Below, piece after piece: positions 25,436 through 35,870 of a DNA stretch of 38,321 bases; position 1 is the stretch's first letter; every line of letters begins with the position of its first letter. The stretch comes from Limisphaerales bacterium. Its GTDB lineage: Bacteria > Verrucomicrobiota > Verrucomicrobiia > Limisphaerales > UBA11358. The position numbers and the translations under genes are program-made. The notes beneath the pieces are model-generated. The model made no database searches, was not told the DNA's origin, and worked only from the letters and a program-made list of their open reading frames with translations. Location of the stretch: contig PLAY01000022.1 of the NCBI GenBank assembly GCA_003134375.1, positions 1 through 38,321 of the forward strand. The letters are read 5' to 3'.

Positions 25436-26707
25436 TCACGCGTGAGCAGTCCGCGCGTTTGCGCGAATTCTCGAAGCCCAAGGTCTGACGGGAACCTCTG
25501 GAAACAATTCCACCGGTCGGATGCGGGTTCTGAGGGGCAAGCGGCGCGATGGAACGCAAGGGGCCACTGCCGCAATGGGCGGGCGAGGAGTGTATTCCAG
25601 CCACGTCGCCCAAAGGAAGAGGGCGGCGATCACTGAAAGGCTGACCCCGAATTGCCAGACGTTTGACAGTGGAACCAGTTGAACGACGGTCGAGGCGGCA
25701 ACCACCAATGGCAAATGGAAGGCAAACACGGCCAATGAATGCCGTCCCAAAAGTGCGACAGGCGCCAGCAGGTGCGCCGGTACGCGCGGATTCCAAGCCA
25801 GCAAAAGAGCAACCCAACTCGCGAAGTTGAGCAGCCGCAACGGCCCGAGCGTCCACTTGTCAATCCAGAGGAAGCAATCAGGATTGACCGACAAAAATCC
25901 ATGCCGTGCCAGAAAACACGCCACCGCGATGGGGACTGAGATTGCCGCCAGACCGAACCGCCATTTGCCGGAAAGAACCGGTCGTCGCAACGTGGATTCT
26001 CCGAGGGCCAGGCCGCCGACCCAGACCAGTTGCCAGGCCAGCAAATGAAACGAACCCCAGCGCAAGGGGAGCAACGCCGACGGGTTGCTGATGAAGAGCG
26101 TGTCCAATTTGAGCTGCGCGGCGATCCAGCCGCAGGCCGAAACCGCCAGCACCATTCCCCAGCCGCGCCGGCGGGCCAGCGCCAGCAACAACGGCGTCGA
26201 GCTCAACAGGATGATGTAAAGCGGCAAAATGTCGAACAGCGGCGGCTGATGGAGCAAAAGAGGAATCAGCGCCAGACTTTCCCAGGGATGAACTAGAAAA
26301 TCATGAAAATGATTGGCCAGCGGAGTTATTCGACCGGCGAACGCCCAGGCGGTCAGCACGACCGGCAAGATCACCGCCAGATGAATCAAATAAATTTGTT
26401 TGGTGCGATGCCAGACCCGGCGGGACATCGCCGACCAGTCCGTCTGGCGGTATGTTTTGCCGTAGGCCACACCGGCCAGGCAGGCGCTGAGGAAGATGAA
26501 GCCTTCGGCATCACTCATGAAACCCAAAGGCTCATTCAGAAAATGGGAAACCGGCGTGGGAACATGCACCGCCGCCATTGAGATCAACAACAGACCACGA
26601 ATGGCATCAAACCGCATATCCCGGGTTGCCACCACTTTTGGCGCCGCCGCCTTCGTTCCACCAAATGCCTCCGAGCAAAACATAAATGCGCGCGTAAAAA
26701 CTCGCAT
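25436..26707 (-). CDS. OpgC-like membrane acyltransferase
   Basis: A 423-residue membrane protein with about ten hydrophobic helices. The opening RDMRFDAIRGLLLISMAAVH, the segment GFMSDAEGFIFLSACLAGVAYG and later LHLLAW-like patches match the OpgC family, which adds succinyl groups to periplasmic glucans. The N-terminal 30 residues are variable, and the C-terminal ~50 are basic and disordered. AAAGG lies seven bases before the ATG. It follows the stress-protein gene by 44 bases. No glucan synthase gene is nearby, so the substrate is unknown. Confidence 0.75.
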   Translation of the reverse strand: MRVFTRAFMFCSEAFGGTKAAAPKVVATRDMRFDAIRGLLLISMAAVHVPTPVSHFLNEPLGFMSDAEGFIFLSACLAGVAYGKTYRQTDWSAMSRRVWHRTKQIYLIHLAVILPVVLTAWAFAGRITPLANHFHDFLVHPWESLALIPLLLHQPPLFDILPLYIILLSSTPLLLALARRRGWGMVLAVSACGWIAAQLKLDTLFISNPSALLPLRWGSFHLLAWQLVWVGGLALGESTLRRPVLSGKWRFGLAAISVPIAVACFLARHGFLSVNPDCFLWIDKWTLGPLRLLNFASWVALLLAWNPRVPAHLLAPVALLGRHSLAVFAFHLPLVVAASTVVQLVPLSNVWQFGVSLSVIAALFLWATWLEYTPRPPIAAVAPCVPSRRLPLRTRIRPVELFPEVPVRPWASRIRANARTAHA

Positions 26708-26751
26708 GGAGGCCTTTAGGCAATCCGAGTGCCAAGATCGTTCGATTTGTG

Positions 26752-27420
26752 TTAAGCATTATGAATCAGCAGGTTATAGTTTTGACAGCTTGGCTCACCT
26801 TTGGTTTTGATGACGCTTATTAAACACCGCGGCCGAAACAATTCATTGCCCAATACCGCCTTGGAAACCAGCCGTATTGTGTAAGGTGCCTGCCGCATCA
26901 CCTTCAGAGCCGTATTGCGATGCAACCATTTTCGCCAGCCACGATAACCGTGCGTGCTCATGACAATCGTGTCCGCCTGCAAACGCCTTGCCGTCTCGAT
27001 AATTGCCTCCGCGGGATGCCCCTCGCAAACAAGGATCTCCGTGGTCACCTGGTCGCCCAGGCAATCGACCAGTTGCTGCAACTGAAATTCCGCGTTGCGA
27101 CATAATTCATGGATTAAGCGCGTGCGCTGAATCCCGCGCTCCTCGCCCGCAATATTCAGTTGCACGACATGCAGCAGCACCAGCCTGGCTTGGGATTCGC
27201 GGGCAAGGTTCCTGGCGAGCGTGAGAGCCGCGTGAGAGCTGCCCGACAGCGCCAGAGGAACAAGAATGATTTTAGGAGCGAATGCGGGGCGGTCTTCGTT
27301 TCGACCATCATTCTCGTCCGGAGTGGAGTTCAGCACCCGATGGCTTGCATGATATTCGCCACGACCCGGGACAACGAGTGGCTCGATATTCGTACGGGGT
27401 TGAGTCAGGATGGTTTTCAT
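26752..27420 (-). CDS. Universal stress protein family
   Basis: About 222 residues with one Usp domain from about residue 50 (KIILVPLALSGSSHAALTLA) to about 190. The STHGYRGWRKWL segment is the family nucleotide-loop region, but the usual GS after the loop is replaced by NT, so ATP binding may be changed. An N-terminal ~45-residue polar extension and a C-terminal ~30-residue tail lie outside the domain. The ATG at 27420, four bases after the kinase stop, is preferred over one 11 codons upstream within the kinase gene. It probably forms an operon with the kinase. Confidence 0.85.
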   Translation of the reverse strand: MKTILTQPRTNIEPLVVPGRGEYHASHRVLNSTPDENDGRNEDRPAFAPKIILVPLALSGSSHAALTLARNLARESQARLVLLHVVQLNIAGEERGIQRTRLIHELCRNAEFQLQQLVDCLGDQVTTEILVCEGHPAEAIIETARRLQADTIVMSTHGYRGWRKWLHRNTALKVMRQAPYTIRLVSKAVLGNELFRPRCLISVIKTKGEPSCQNYNLLIHNA

Positions 27421-27424
27421 ATGT

Positions 27425-28465
27425 CTATTTAGTTTGTGAACTTGTTTCCACAACGCCGGGTTTGTTTGTCACGACAGAGTTGTCGCGGTGGCTCCGGTGG
27501 CTGAACCACCAGAAGAGAAGAAAGAAAACCGCGATCTGGATGACAACCAGGGCGGCGATTTTCGGCAGCAATGGGACGCGTGCTTTCCATAGTTGTGGAG
27601 GTCGCAGCCTTTTGAATCGCCCGGTCAAAGAAACCTGACTGTAGTTGTTCAACTCCGCTTTCATGGAGGCAGCCGATGGAAAACGTTTCGACGGGTTGCG
27701 TTCCAGCGCGTGCAAAATAATCTCCTCAATTTCGGGGGATAACTCCGGGTTCCGCTTGCGCGGCGGTTCGGGATCACCAGTGAGCCGGGCATTCATGATG
27801 ACGTACGGATTGTCGCCGTTGTAGGGAGAAAAACCGGTGGTCATTTCGTACAGCATCGCTCCCAAGGCATAAATGTCGGTCCGGGAATCACCGCGCTTGC
27901 CCTGGACGCGCTCGGGTGCAATGTAGTCCGGTGTGCCCATTGGGGCAGTGAAGCCGCCAAATGTGAGACGACGCGCATTCTCGGATTTGGCAATGCCAAA
28001 ATCCAGGATGCGAATAGTGCCATCCTTGCAGAGCATGACGTTCTCCGGCTTCAAGTCCCGATGCACCACCCCTTTCCGATGCAGGTAGTCAAGCCCTTCG
28101 CAAATCTGGCTGACGACGCGCACGGCTTCGCCTTCCGGAAACCGCGTCTTTTCATGGAGACGGGCAGCCAGGGTCTGGCCTTCGAGATATTCCATCACGA
28201 TATAGGGCCGGCTTTTGTCTACGACGGGCAAAAGTTTCACAATATATGGGTGTTCTAATGTCAGGCCGATGTTCTCTTCGCGTTGAAAGCGGGAAAAGAA
28301 GCCCGGATCGCATTCGAATTGCAGCAATGGAACTTTCAAAACCACCGATCGTCCCGTCTGACGATCCAAGGCCTCGTAAATCCACGCCATGCCGCCGCGA
28401 TTGATGACATCCAAAATCTTGAATCGGTCATCCAACATCTGGCCAACCTGAAGCTCGTTCGACAT
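27425..28465 (-). CDS. Membrane-anchored Ser/Thr protein kinase
   Basis: About 346 residues. The Hanks-type kinase domain has a fuller glycine loop (INRGGMAWIY), the ATP-binding lysine in VVLKVP, HRDLKPENVM, DFGIAK and GTPDYIAPER. The C-terminus is one helix (IAALVVIQIAVFFLLFWW) followed by a short polar tail. It is a paralogue of the kinase half of the PP2C fusion at 18582, down to the PPQLWKAR stretch before the membrane. The start MSNELQVGQML fits the fusion's domain edge; the frame extends 51 codons further to 28618 but that part looks uninformative. It is divergent from kdpE. Confidence 0.9.
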   Translation of the reverse strand: MSNELQVGQMLDDRFKILDVINRGGMAWIYEALDRQTGRSVVLKVPLLQFECDPGFFSRFQREENIGLTLEHPYIVKLLPVVDKSRPYIVMEYLEGQTLAARLHEKTRFPEGEAVRVVSQICEGLDYLHRKGVVHRDLKPENVMLCKDGTIRILDFGIAKSENARRLTFGGFTAPMGTPDYIAPERVQGKRGDSRTDIYALGAMLYEMTTGFSPYNGDNPYVIMNARLTGDPEPPRKRNPELSPEIEEIILHALERNPSKRFPSAASMKAELNNYSQVSLTGRFKRLRPPQLWKARVPLLPKIAALVVIQIAVFFLLFWWFSHRSHRDNSVVTNKPGVVETSSQTK

Positions 28466-28726
28466 GGGAAAAGAGGCTGTTATGTTTGAAGCTGCCCGGC
28501 TGTTTTGAAAACCGAATGCAGGAATGGCTGATCCTGCATGAACACGAGATCGCTGCGTTACAGGAGCAGTAACCGCTGTCCGGCGGTCCGCGCTGCAAAT
28601 GCTCATTGACCTTTTCATGGTTGTACTATTTCACACAGAGCGAATTCCGGGTAATTAAGAGGCGGCCAAAACGCGTAAAAATAGTGTCAAGAGCCGGAAT
28701 TTGACCTGCCCCGCCTCCTTTTCGTC

Positions 28727-28765
28727 CTTAACGATTTTTTTATGGGATTCGGCTTTCATTTAATT
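28727..28765 (+). promoter_or_regulatory. 39-bp regulatory block upstream of kdpE
   Basis: This matches the block at 29967-30005 at 34 of 39 positions, including a perfect 19-bp core from ATTCGGC to TTTAATT. It ends 58 bases before the kdpE start; the other ends 63 bases before the third PII gene. The equal placement suggests a shared promoter or operator, possibly for KdpE. Confidence 0.7.
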
Positions 28766-28823
28766 CACGTCCAGAGTCGCGCGAGTTTATATTTGTCACA
28801 TGAAATACAATGACGGGTGCTGA

Positions 28824-29567
28824 ATGAAACCCAATCCGATCGCCTTGCTTATTGATGCTGACCGGCCAATCCGCCGCCTGCTGCGGGTCGTCTTGGAGCC
28901 GCACCATTACAGGGTCCACGAAGCCGAGAATGGCCAGAAGGGTATAAAAGAGGCGGTAGCACGACGGCCAGATGTGATCATCCTCGACTTGGCTCTGCCT
29001 GATATAGACGGTCTGACCGTGCTAAAACGATTGCGCGAGTGGAACCGAGATCCGGTCTTGATTCTCTCGGCCCAGGATGACGAAGAGAGCAAGGTGGCGG
29101 CGCTCGATAGCGGCGCGAATGATTATATGACCAAACCCTTCGGCTCCGCTGAATTATTGGCTCGCCTCCGCGTCCTCCAGCGCTTGATTCCCGGCGAACC
29201 GGACGGGCCCCTGTTCATGCGCGGCGACCTACAGGTGGACATCATATCCCATCGGGTTACCCTTCGGGGGCACCAGGTGGATTTTACTCCTACTGAAACG
29301 GCCGTGCTTTACATCCTGGTCCGACATGCCGGAAAACTGGTCACGTGCAGGCATCTGCTCCGTTGCGTTTGGGGAAATGACCTGGAAAACAAGGTCCACG
29401 ATCTTCACGTCTATATCCGCAGTCTCCGCCAAAAGCTGAAGGGAGCTGGCAACGAAGGCGTGATCCAAACCGAAGGCAGCGCAGGCTATCGTCTCCTGCT
29501 TCCGATGGATTGCCAACACGCTCCTTCCGAATCAACTTCACCGGACACGATCTGCGCCATTACCTGA
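28824..29567 (+). CDS. kdpE: KdpE-like response regulator
   Basis: An OmpR/PhoB-type regulator of 247 residues. The receiver has the phospho-acceptor D55 (IILDLALPD), the conserved Ser in LILSAQ and the Lys in YMTKPFG. A winged-helix domain follows (FTPTETAVLYIL to SAGYRLLLP). The overall match is to KdpE. One oddity is that the acidic pocket reads DAD where KdpE has EDE, so the central Mg2+-binding acid is an alanine (A12). No kdpD is present in the window. It lies upstream of the PII-kdpABC unit and shares the 39-bp block with it. Confidence 0.8.
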   Translation: MKPNPIALLIDADRPIRRLLRVVLEPHHYRVHEAENGQKGIKEAVARRPDVIILDLALPDIDGLTVLKRLREWNRDPVLILSAQDDEESKVAALDSGANDYMTKPFGSAELLARLRVLQRLIPGEPDGPLFMRGDLQVDIISHRVTLRGHQVDFTPTETAVLYILVRHAGKLVTCRHLLRCVWGNDLENKVHDLHVYIRSLRQKLKGAGNEGVIQTEGSAGYRLLLPMDCQHAPSESTSPDTICAIT

Positions 29568-29802
29568 CTTGTTTCGCATCCTTACTCCTCCGGCCTGGGT
29601 AATTACGACTTGGAATTTCACTGCGTCCGCCCTGATTGCCGGGATAGGTCCGTGCTTCTTGATGGAATTTTAACCTTTCTCCCGCTTCTTTGAGTCTTTT
29701 TCGCGCTTCGTTGTTGGTTTTAATCATCGTGGTCATTGCGCGCTCCGCCATTTTTTCGGCGTCAAGTCTGAATAACAATAAAATCCTCTGCGACATAACC
29801 AT
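29560..29802 (-). CDS. Possible small helical protein
   Basis: An 80-codon frame on the minus strand that overlaps the kdpE end by eight bases. The first ~50 residues could form a charged helix (MAERAMTTMIKTNNEARKRL); the rest is polar. GGA lies nine bases before the ATG. I recognise no family. It may be spurious. Confidence 0.3.
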   Translation of the reverse strand: MVMSQRILLLFRLDAEKMAERAMTTMIKTNNEARKRLKEAGERLKFHQEARTYPGNQGGRSEIPSRNYPGRRSKDAKQVR

Positions 29803-29966
29803 TTACGATTTTCCATTAGAGGCGGGCATGGTCCCTGCACAAGGCTTGTTCCAGTTAAATGGACATTGAGTGAATTGAGCCATGAAGAAAATCGAGACTA
29901 CTAAATGGAGTGAAGATGCGGACGGCAATTCCCTGTTTTCCTTGTTCGCTCAAATGGCATTTCCAT

Positions 29967-30005
29967 CTTAACAATTTCTTTACGAAATTCGGCTTTCATT
30001 TAATT
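29967..30005 (+). promoter_or_regulatory. 39-bp regulatory block upstream of PII-kdpABC
   Basis: Second copy of the block at 28727-28765. The T-rich left part (ATTTCTTTACG) resembles the TTTACA-type halves of known KdpE sites, but this is weak evidence. It ends 63 bases before the third PII gene. Confidence 0.7.
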
Positions 30006-30035
30006 ACCCACCGAAGCTGGGTGGTGGAATAGTAG

Positions 30036-30407
<372 letters not shown>

Positions 30408-30461
30408 AAAACAAAATTAAGTTTGGTAGCGCAATTAAACCGACATCGAACAAATTGAATT

Positions 30462-32360
30462 ATGACAACAATCGAGATTATCCAGATCGTGCTCTTCTTT
30501 GGCCTGGGCATCGCGCTGACGCCGCCGGTGGGCCGGTTCATGTACAAGGTCTATACTGGCGAGAAAACCTTTCTCCACCCAATTTTTCATCCAATTGAGA
30601 AAGTCATTTACCGGCTGACGGGCATCGATCCGAACGAGGAGATGACCTGGTTGAAGTACTTTTGGGCCGTGTTGATGTTTGCCACGGTCGGTTTCGTGGT
30701 AGACATGGCCATTTTCATGACGCAGCAATGGCTGCCGCTGAATCCGCAAAAACTGCCCAACTGTTCCTGGCATCTGGCGTTCATGCAGGCCTGGAGTTTC
30801 ACCTGCAACGCGGATTGGCAGTCTTACGCGGGTGAGACGACCATGAGTTACTTTTCGCAAATCTTCGCCATCATGGTGCATCAGTTTCTGAGTGGCGCAT
30901 CGGGCCTCGCTGTGTTGGTGGCTGTGGGCCGGGCGCTGAAACGGGCCTCGGTCAAGTCCATTGGCAATTTCTGGGCGGACTTGACCCGGGGCATGCTTTA
31001 CTTCGTGATGCCGCTCTGCGTGCTCTGGACCATTCCGCTCGCCTGGCAGGGCGTTCCGCAGACGTTCAAACCCTATCAAACGGCTCAGCTCATGGAACCG
31101 TACACCACCCAGGTGCAAGCGACCGACGCGAAGGGGAATAACGTGACGACCAACATCCAATTGGTGTTACAAGCCCCGAAGCTGGATGCGAAGGGCCAGC
31201 CGGTCATGACCAACGGGGTTGCCGCCATGGTGGATGTGCCGCAGGTGGACGCGAAAGGCGCGCCCATCATGACCAACGTGCCGGTCATGGTAGATGCGAA
31301 AGTGGAAACCCAACCCATTCCGCTCGGCGGCGTGGCGTGCTTTGAGGCGATCAAGCAGCTCTTCACCAACGGCGGCGGCTGGTACAACGTGAACAGCGCG
31401 CATCCGTTTGAGAATCCCACCCCGCTGACGAACTTCCTCGAACTGCTCGCCATCATCGTCGTGCCGATGGCCCAAGTTTATATGTTCGGCCTGCTGGTGG
31501 GTAACAAGAAACACGCCTGGACATTGTTCAGCGTCATGCTCGCCCTGTTTTTTCTTTCATTCGCCGGAGCCTGGTACTTCGAGTCGCAGCCAAATCCCGT
31601 GACCGGCAACGCCCTGGCGAACATGGAAGGCAAGGAGCAACGAATCGGGGTGATGAACAGCGTGCTTTGGGGCACCTCTTGCACCGCGATTGACAACGGT
31701 TCGGTCAATTCCATGCACGACAGCTATATGCCGCTGGCCGGGATGATGCCCTTATGGAACATCCTCGTCGGTGAAATGCTCTTTGGCGGCATAGGTTGCG
31801 GCATGTATTGCATGTTGTTTCACGTCATCATCACCGTCTTCATCGCCGGCCTGATGATCGGGCGAACACCGGAATATCTCGGCAAGAAACTGGATGCTTG
31901 GGTCGCTACTTGGGCGGTGATTGGCGTATTGATTCCCAACGCCGCGTGTTTGCTGCCAACGGCTTTGGCCGTCGAGATACCGCAAGGCTTGTCCAGTATG
32001 GCCAACAACGGGCCGCACGGGTTGACTGAGGTCCTGTACTGCTTTGGCGAGGCGGCGAACAACAATGGCAGCGCCTTTGCCGGACTGAACGCCAATACGC
32101 CGTTCTACAATATCGGCGCCGGCATTGTCATCTGGATCGGACGATTCATCCCCATCATATCCATCCTGGCCATAGTGGGCCGGCTGGCTTCCAAGAAAAC
32201 CGTCGAGGCTTCGTCCGGCACGCTGCCGACTCATGGCTGGACGTTTGGCCTCACCTTGGCGGGAGTCATTTGCATCGTCGCGGCGCTGACATTTTTCCCG
32301 GCACTTTGCCTGGGACCCATTGTCGAGCATGGATTGATGCTGGCGGGCCGAATGTTCTAA
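30462..32360 (+). CDS. kdpA: K+-transporting ATPase subunit A
   Basis: Potassium-binding channel-like subunit of KdpFABC. It has 632 residues against a usual ~560. The helices and selectivity-filter loops are recognisable ([41 protein letters not shown]). The extra length is an insertion at about residues 212-287, before the TNGGG filter loop. It is built of about three repeats of a ~22-residue unit opening DAKG and containing MTN ([29 protein letters not shown]). The loop should face outside. No kdpF was seen in the 54-bp gap before it. Confidence 0.95.
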   Translation: MTTIEIIQIVLFFGLGIALTPPVGRFMYKVYTGEKTFLHPIFHPIEKVIYRLTGIDPNEEMTWLKYFWAVLMFATVGFVVDMAIFMTQQWLPLNPQKLPNCSWHLAFMQAWSFTCNADWQSYAGETTMSYFSQIFAIMVHQFLSGASGLAVLVAVGRALKRASVKSIGNFWADLTRGMLYFVMPLCVLWTIPLAWQGVPQTFKPYQTAQLMEPYTTQVQATDAKGNNVTTNIQLVLQAPKLDAKGQPVMTNGVAAMVDVPQVDAKGAPIMTNVPVMVDAKVETQPIPLGGVACFEAIKQLFTNGGGWYNVNSAHPFENPTPLTNFLELLAIIVVPMAQVYMFGLLVGNKKHAWTLFSVMLALFFLSFAGAWYFESQPNPVTGNALANMEGKEQRIGVMNSVLWGTSCTAIDNGSVNSMHDSYMPLAGMMPLWNILVGEMLFGGIGCGMYCMLFHVIITVFIAGLMIGRTPEYLGKKLDAWVATWAVIGVLIPNAACLLPTALAVEIPQGLSSMANNGPHGLTEVLYCFGEAANNNGSAFAGLNANTPFYNIGAGIVIWIGRFIPIISILAIVGRLASKKTVEASSGTLPTHGWTFGLTLAGVICIVAALTFFPALCLGPIVEHGLMLAGRMF

Positions 32361-32394
32361 GCCATCCAAATTTTTCAACCAATACTCAAATACT

Positions 32395-34572
32395 ATGAGC
32401 ACAAAAGTCGAATTCAAATATTCGGAATTGTTCCGCCAGGCGGTGATTGACTCGTTCAAAAAGCTGCATCCGCGCGACGAAATCAAGAATCTGGTGATGT
32501 TCGTCGTGTGGCTCGGCTCCATCTGGACGACGATCATCCTGTTCCTGCCCGGCCAGTTCAATCTGTTCAATATCCAGATTTGCTTCTGGCTGTGGTTCAC
32601 CTGCCTGTTCGCGAATTTTGCCGAGGCAATGGCCGAAGGCCGGGGCAAGGCACACGCCGACGCTCTCAAAAAAATGCGCACGAAGACTATGGCCCGCGCG
32701 CTGGTGAATGGCAAAGAAGTTCAGGTCGCCAGCTCGGATTTGAAGGTGGGCGACTATTATGTTTGCGAAGCCGGGGAATTGGTTCCCGCCGATGGTGAAA
32801 TCGAGGACGGCATCGCCACGGTGGATGAATCGGCGATCACGGGCGAGTCCGCGCCCGTGGTGCGTGAAAGCGGCGGTGACCGCAGCGCAGTGACCGGCGG
32901 CACCCGTGTGTTGAGCGACCGGATCGTTGTGCGCGTCACCGCCGAATCCGGCAATTCGTTTCTCGACCGGATGATTTCGATGATTGAAGGCGCCCGCCGG
33001 CAGAAAACGCCGAATGAAATTGCGCTGAACATTGTATTGGTCAGCCTCACGGCGCTTTTCATCGTCGTCGTCTTCGTGTTGCCGCCTTACGCCCATTACA
33101 ACGAAGCTCAGGCCGGTCAAAAGGGCGTGGTATTGACTTCCATTCCCGTGTTGCTGGCGCTGATCGTTTGCTTGATCCCGACGACCATCGGCGGGCTTTT
33201 GAGCGCCATCGGCATCGCCGGCATAGACCGTTTGATGCGCCGCAACGTCCTGGCGACGAGCGGCCGGGCCGTCGAGGCTGCCGGCGACGTGGACGTGCTG
33301 CTGCTCGACAAGACCGGCACAATCACACTCGGCAATCGTCAGGCGACAGAATTCATTCCCGCTCCGGGCGTCAAAATTGAGGAGCTTGCCGAGGCCGCGC
33401 AACTCGCCTCGCTGGCAGATGAAACGCCCGAGGGCCGTTCCATTGCCGTCCTGGCAAAAGAGAAATATGGTTTGCGCGGCCAGGAAGTGGCCGAACGATT
33501 CGCGACTTTCGTACCTTTCACGGCGCAAACACGAATGAGTGGCGTGGACCTTTACGCCGAACCACAACTCCAGCCCGACATCAGGGAGCGCGGCGTGGCC
33601 ATGGCCGGCCGTTCAAAAGTCCCTGCGGCGACAAAGTCGCTGGCAACCGAGCCCGCGGCACATCCAATCCGTTGCATTCGCAAAGGCGCAGCCGAAGCGG
33701 TGGCCAAACTTGTAAAAGAGCAACGCGGATCGGTCGCCCCAAGTGTGATGAACAAGGTGGACGAAATTTCACGACAAGGCGGCACCCCGCTGCTGGTGGC
33801 CGACGGAGCCAAGATTCTTGGTGTTATTCATCTCAAAGACATCGTCAAAGGCGGCATCAAGGAACGTTTCGCGCAACTCCGCAAAATGGGCATCCGAACA
33901 GTCATGGTTACCGGTGACAACCCGTTGACTGCGGCTGCGATTGCCACCGAAGCCGGCGTGGACGATTACATTGCGCAAGCCACACCGGAGGACAAGCTCG
34001 CCCGCATCCGCAAGGAACAGGAAGGCGGCAAACTGATCGCGATGATCGGCGACGGCACCAACGACGCCCCCGCTCTGGCGCAGGCCGATGTGGGTGTGGC
34101 CATGAATACGGGCACCCAGGCGGCGCGCGAAGCCGGCAACATGGTGGACCTGGATAGCAATCCAACGAAGCTCATCGAGGTGGTGGAGATCGGCAAGCAA
34201 TTGCTCATGACGCGCGGCGCCCTAACCACGTTTAGCATTGCCAACGACGTGTCGAAGTATTTCGCAATTCTACCGGCGATGTTTGGGCTGCTCTATGCCA
34301 CCTCCGTTGGTGGACGCGGCCCGCTCGACAAGTTGAACATCATGTATCTGCATTCGCCACAGAGCGCCATTTTGGCGGCGGTCATTTTCAACGCTCTGAT
34401 CATCGTGGCGCTGATTCCCCTGGCGTTGAAGGGTGTGAAATACCGCCCGCTCGGCGCGGCAGTGATTTTGCGCAACAACATGCTGATTTACGGCATTGGC
34501 GGCATCATCGTGCCGTTCATATTCATCAAGCTGATTGATATGTTGCTGGTGTTGGTTCACCTGGCGCCTTGA
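32395..34572 (+). CDS. kdpB: K+-transporting ATPase subunit B
   Basis: P-type ATPase subunit, 725 residues against a usual ~680. The phosphorylation motif DKTGTITLG, the actuator loop ITGES and the hinge [20 protein letters not shown] are intact. In the nucleotide domain an extra ~38 residues (about 383-421) sit between TRMSGVDL and RKGAAEAV, where KdpB normally has a short link. The DNA there contains a GCGAC-AAA-GTCGC hairpin, so it may be an in-frame palindromic insertion. It starts 34 bases after kdpA. Confidence 0.97.
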   Translation: MSTKVEFKYSELFRQAVIDSFKKLHPRDEIKNLVMFVVWLGSIWTTIILFLPGQFNLFNIQICFWLWFTCLFANFAEAMAEGRGKAHADALKKMRTKTMARALVNGKEVQVASSDLKVGDYYVCEAGELVPADGEIEDGIATVDESAITGESAPVVRESGGDRSAVTGGTRVLSDRIVVRVTAESGNSFLDRMISMIEGARRQKTPNEIALNIVLVSLTALFIVVVFVLPPYAHYNEAQAGQKGVVLTSIPVLLALIVCLIPTTIGGLLSAIGIAGIDRLMRRNVLATSGRAVEAAGDVDVLLLDKTGTITLGNRQATEFIPAPGVKIEELAEAAQLASLADETPEGRSIAVLAKEKYGLRGQEVAERFATFVPFTAQTRMSGVDLYAEPQLQPDIRERGVAMAGRSKVPAATKSLATEPAAHPIRCIRKGAAEAVAKLVKEQRGSVAPSVMNKVDEISRQGGTPLLVADGAKILGVIHLKDIVKGGIKERFAQLRKMGIRTVMVTGDNPLTAAAIATEAGVDDYIAQATPEDKLARIRKEQEGGKLIAMIGDGTNDAPALAQADVGVAMNTGTQAAREAGNMVDLDSNPTKLIEVVEIGKQLLMTRGALTTFSIANDVSKYFAILPAMFGLLYATSVGGRGPLDKLNIMYLHSPQSAILAAVIFNALIIVALIPLALKGVKYRPLGAAVILRNNMLIYGIGGIIVPFIFIKLIDMLLVLVHLAP

Positions 34573-34609
34573 TGTCGCTGATGCCGAAAATTACAAACGA
34601 GGAAATAAT

Positions 34610-35233
34610 ATGATCAAACTTATCAACCAATCCATAAGGCAGACTATTTTGTGGAGCGTCGTGGCCGGAGTCCTGTATCCAGTCGTCATGACAATCTTCG
34701 CGCAGGTTGCGTTTCACAACCAGGCTAACGGGAGTCTGGTGGAAAAGGATGGCAAGATTATTGGCTCCGCGCTGTTGGCGCAGCAGTTCCAAGGGACCAA
34801 TTACTTCTGGCCGCGGCCGTCGGCCTGTAGTTACGGCACGGGGCCGTCGGGCATCGCGGCGTCCAGTGGCAGCAACCTGGGTCCAACCAGCGGGTCTTTG
34901 TATACGAATGTCCAGAACAACATCGCCGCCTTCATCAGCGGGAACAACCTGCCGACGAATACGGTTGTGCCGGCGGACATGGTTTTTGCCTCCGCCAGTG
35001 GCTTGGATCCGCATATCAGTCCCGAAGCCGCGCGTCTTCAAATCTCCCGCGTTGCCGCTTCGCGTGGCATGAGCGAGGACAAAATCAAGGCCCTCGTGGA
35101 TCAATTCACCGAGCCGCCGCAGTGGGGGTTTCTCGGCCAGGCGCGAGTGAATGTTTTGCTGCTGAATGTAGCCCTCGACCGAGCCCAAGCCGGGACGAAG
35201 AAAGCCGAAACTGGCGCACCATCCAAAGGCTGA
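34610..35233 (+). CDS. kdpC: K+-transporting ATPase subunit C
   Basis: About 207 residues with one N-terminal membrane helix (LWSVVAGVLYPVVMTIFAQ), then a periplasmic domain. Family marks are GSALLAQQF, YFWPRPSA, ASGLDPHISPEAA and LGQARVNVLLLN. The start at ATG 34610 has GAGGAAA in front; an ATG 25 codons upstream lies within kdpB and is not likely. It completes the kdpABC set. No kdpD follows. Confidence 0.95.
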   Translation: MIKLINQSIRQTILWSVVAGVLYPVVMTIFAQVAFHNQANGSLVEKDGKIIGSALLAQQFQGTNYFWPRPSACSYGTGPSGIAASSGSNLGPTSGSLYTNVQNNIAAFISGNNLPTNTVVPADMVFASASGLDPHISPEAARLQISRVAASRGMSEDKIKALVDQFTEPPQWGFLGQARVNVLLLNVALDRAQAGTKKAETGAPSKG

Positions 35234-35362
35234 TAATGCGCGTGTGAATCGGAAGCGAGGCTGATGAGAGCACAAAGCTGTTTGTGCGTCTGCGGCAGCG
35301 TCGCGTTAAGCGCGCCGCAGGCCAATGGACGGCAAAAGGCGTGTAGACACGTATTACAGTCG

Positions 35363-35423
35363 GGCGGCTAGTGCTGTCAAGATACTCCTCGCTGCGCTGC
35401 GGTCCATCTTGACAGCGCCGCCC
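35363..35423. repeat. Long palindromic repeat after kdpC
   Basis: GCTGTCAAGAT and ATCTTGACAGC form a perfect 11-bp stem around a 22-base loop, flanked by an outer GGCGGC/GCCGCC pair. It resembles a REP-type element and is far too long a loop for an ordinary terminator. Confidence 0.75.
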
Positions 35424-35443
35424 GCCGCTGTGGTTTACTTTTA

Positions 35444-35482
35444 AGATTTTGCGTTCGCAAAATCTGCCCGGTTTGCGGGCAG
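35444..35482 (+). terminator. Two tandem hairpins, possible kdp terminator
   Basis: AGATTTTGCG-TT-CGCAAAATCT is a perfect 10-bp stem. It is immediately followed by CTGCCCG-GTTTG-CGGGCAG and then AAAAACC. There is no U-run on the plus strand, so termination is uncertain, and it may be another mobile palindrome. Confidence 0.45.
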
Positions 35483-35700
35483 AAAAACCAACCAGAACAC
35501 TTGTGAATAAATGTTATGAAAAAGCCCTTGCCAGCACAGAGAACATCTGGACAGTGCTCGTCGAGCCGGGAACGTGGCTGGTTAGGAAAGCGCACCGGGG
35601 ATTACGCAACAGTTGCGCAAATTTGGCGCAACATTCGCGTCTGCGATCATGGCCTCAAGCTGTGCTTAGCCGGAACGATTCAGTTGCCACCACGACCAAA

Positions 35701-35865
35701 ATGCTGAAGCGAATGCTCGGTGAAACCATCGAGATGCAACTCAAACTGGCGGCCCAACCGCTGTTCCTCCATGCAGACGCGGGCATGCTGGATCAAGTGC
35801 TGATGAATCTCTGCGTGAACGCCCGCGACGCCATGCCCGGCGGCGGCCATTTGGTCATCCCCGCA
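35701..35865 (+). pseudogene. Histidine kinase ATPase-domain fragment
   Basis: The frame reads MLKRMLGETIEMQ, then DAGMLDQVLMNLCVNARDAMPGGG, the N-box of a HATPase domain in PAS-type histidine kinases. After HLVI it stops matching and the sequence turns into intron-encoded reverse transcriptase. Upstream sequence (35516-35700) has no kinase motifs. The fragment is not KdpD-like, as KdpD has a different N-box. Confidence 0.8.
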
Positions 35866-35870
35866 GCGCA

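Noticed and set aside
32386-33567. 393-codon minus-strand frame opposite kdpB
   Set aside because: Antisense shadow: kdpB motifs cover the same bases on the plus strand.
35444-35865. Histidine-kinase fragment as a remnant of kdpD
   Set aside because: The N-box VLMNLCVNARDAMPGGG is of the PAS-type kinase class and differs from KdpD; no KdpD sensor motif is seen.
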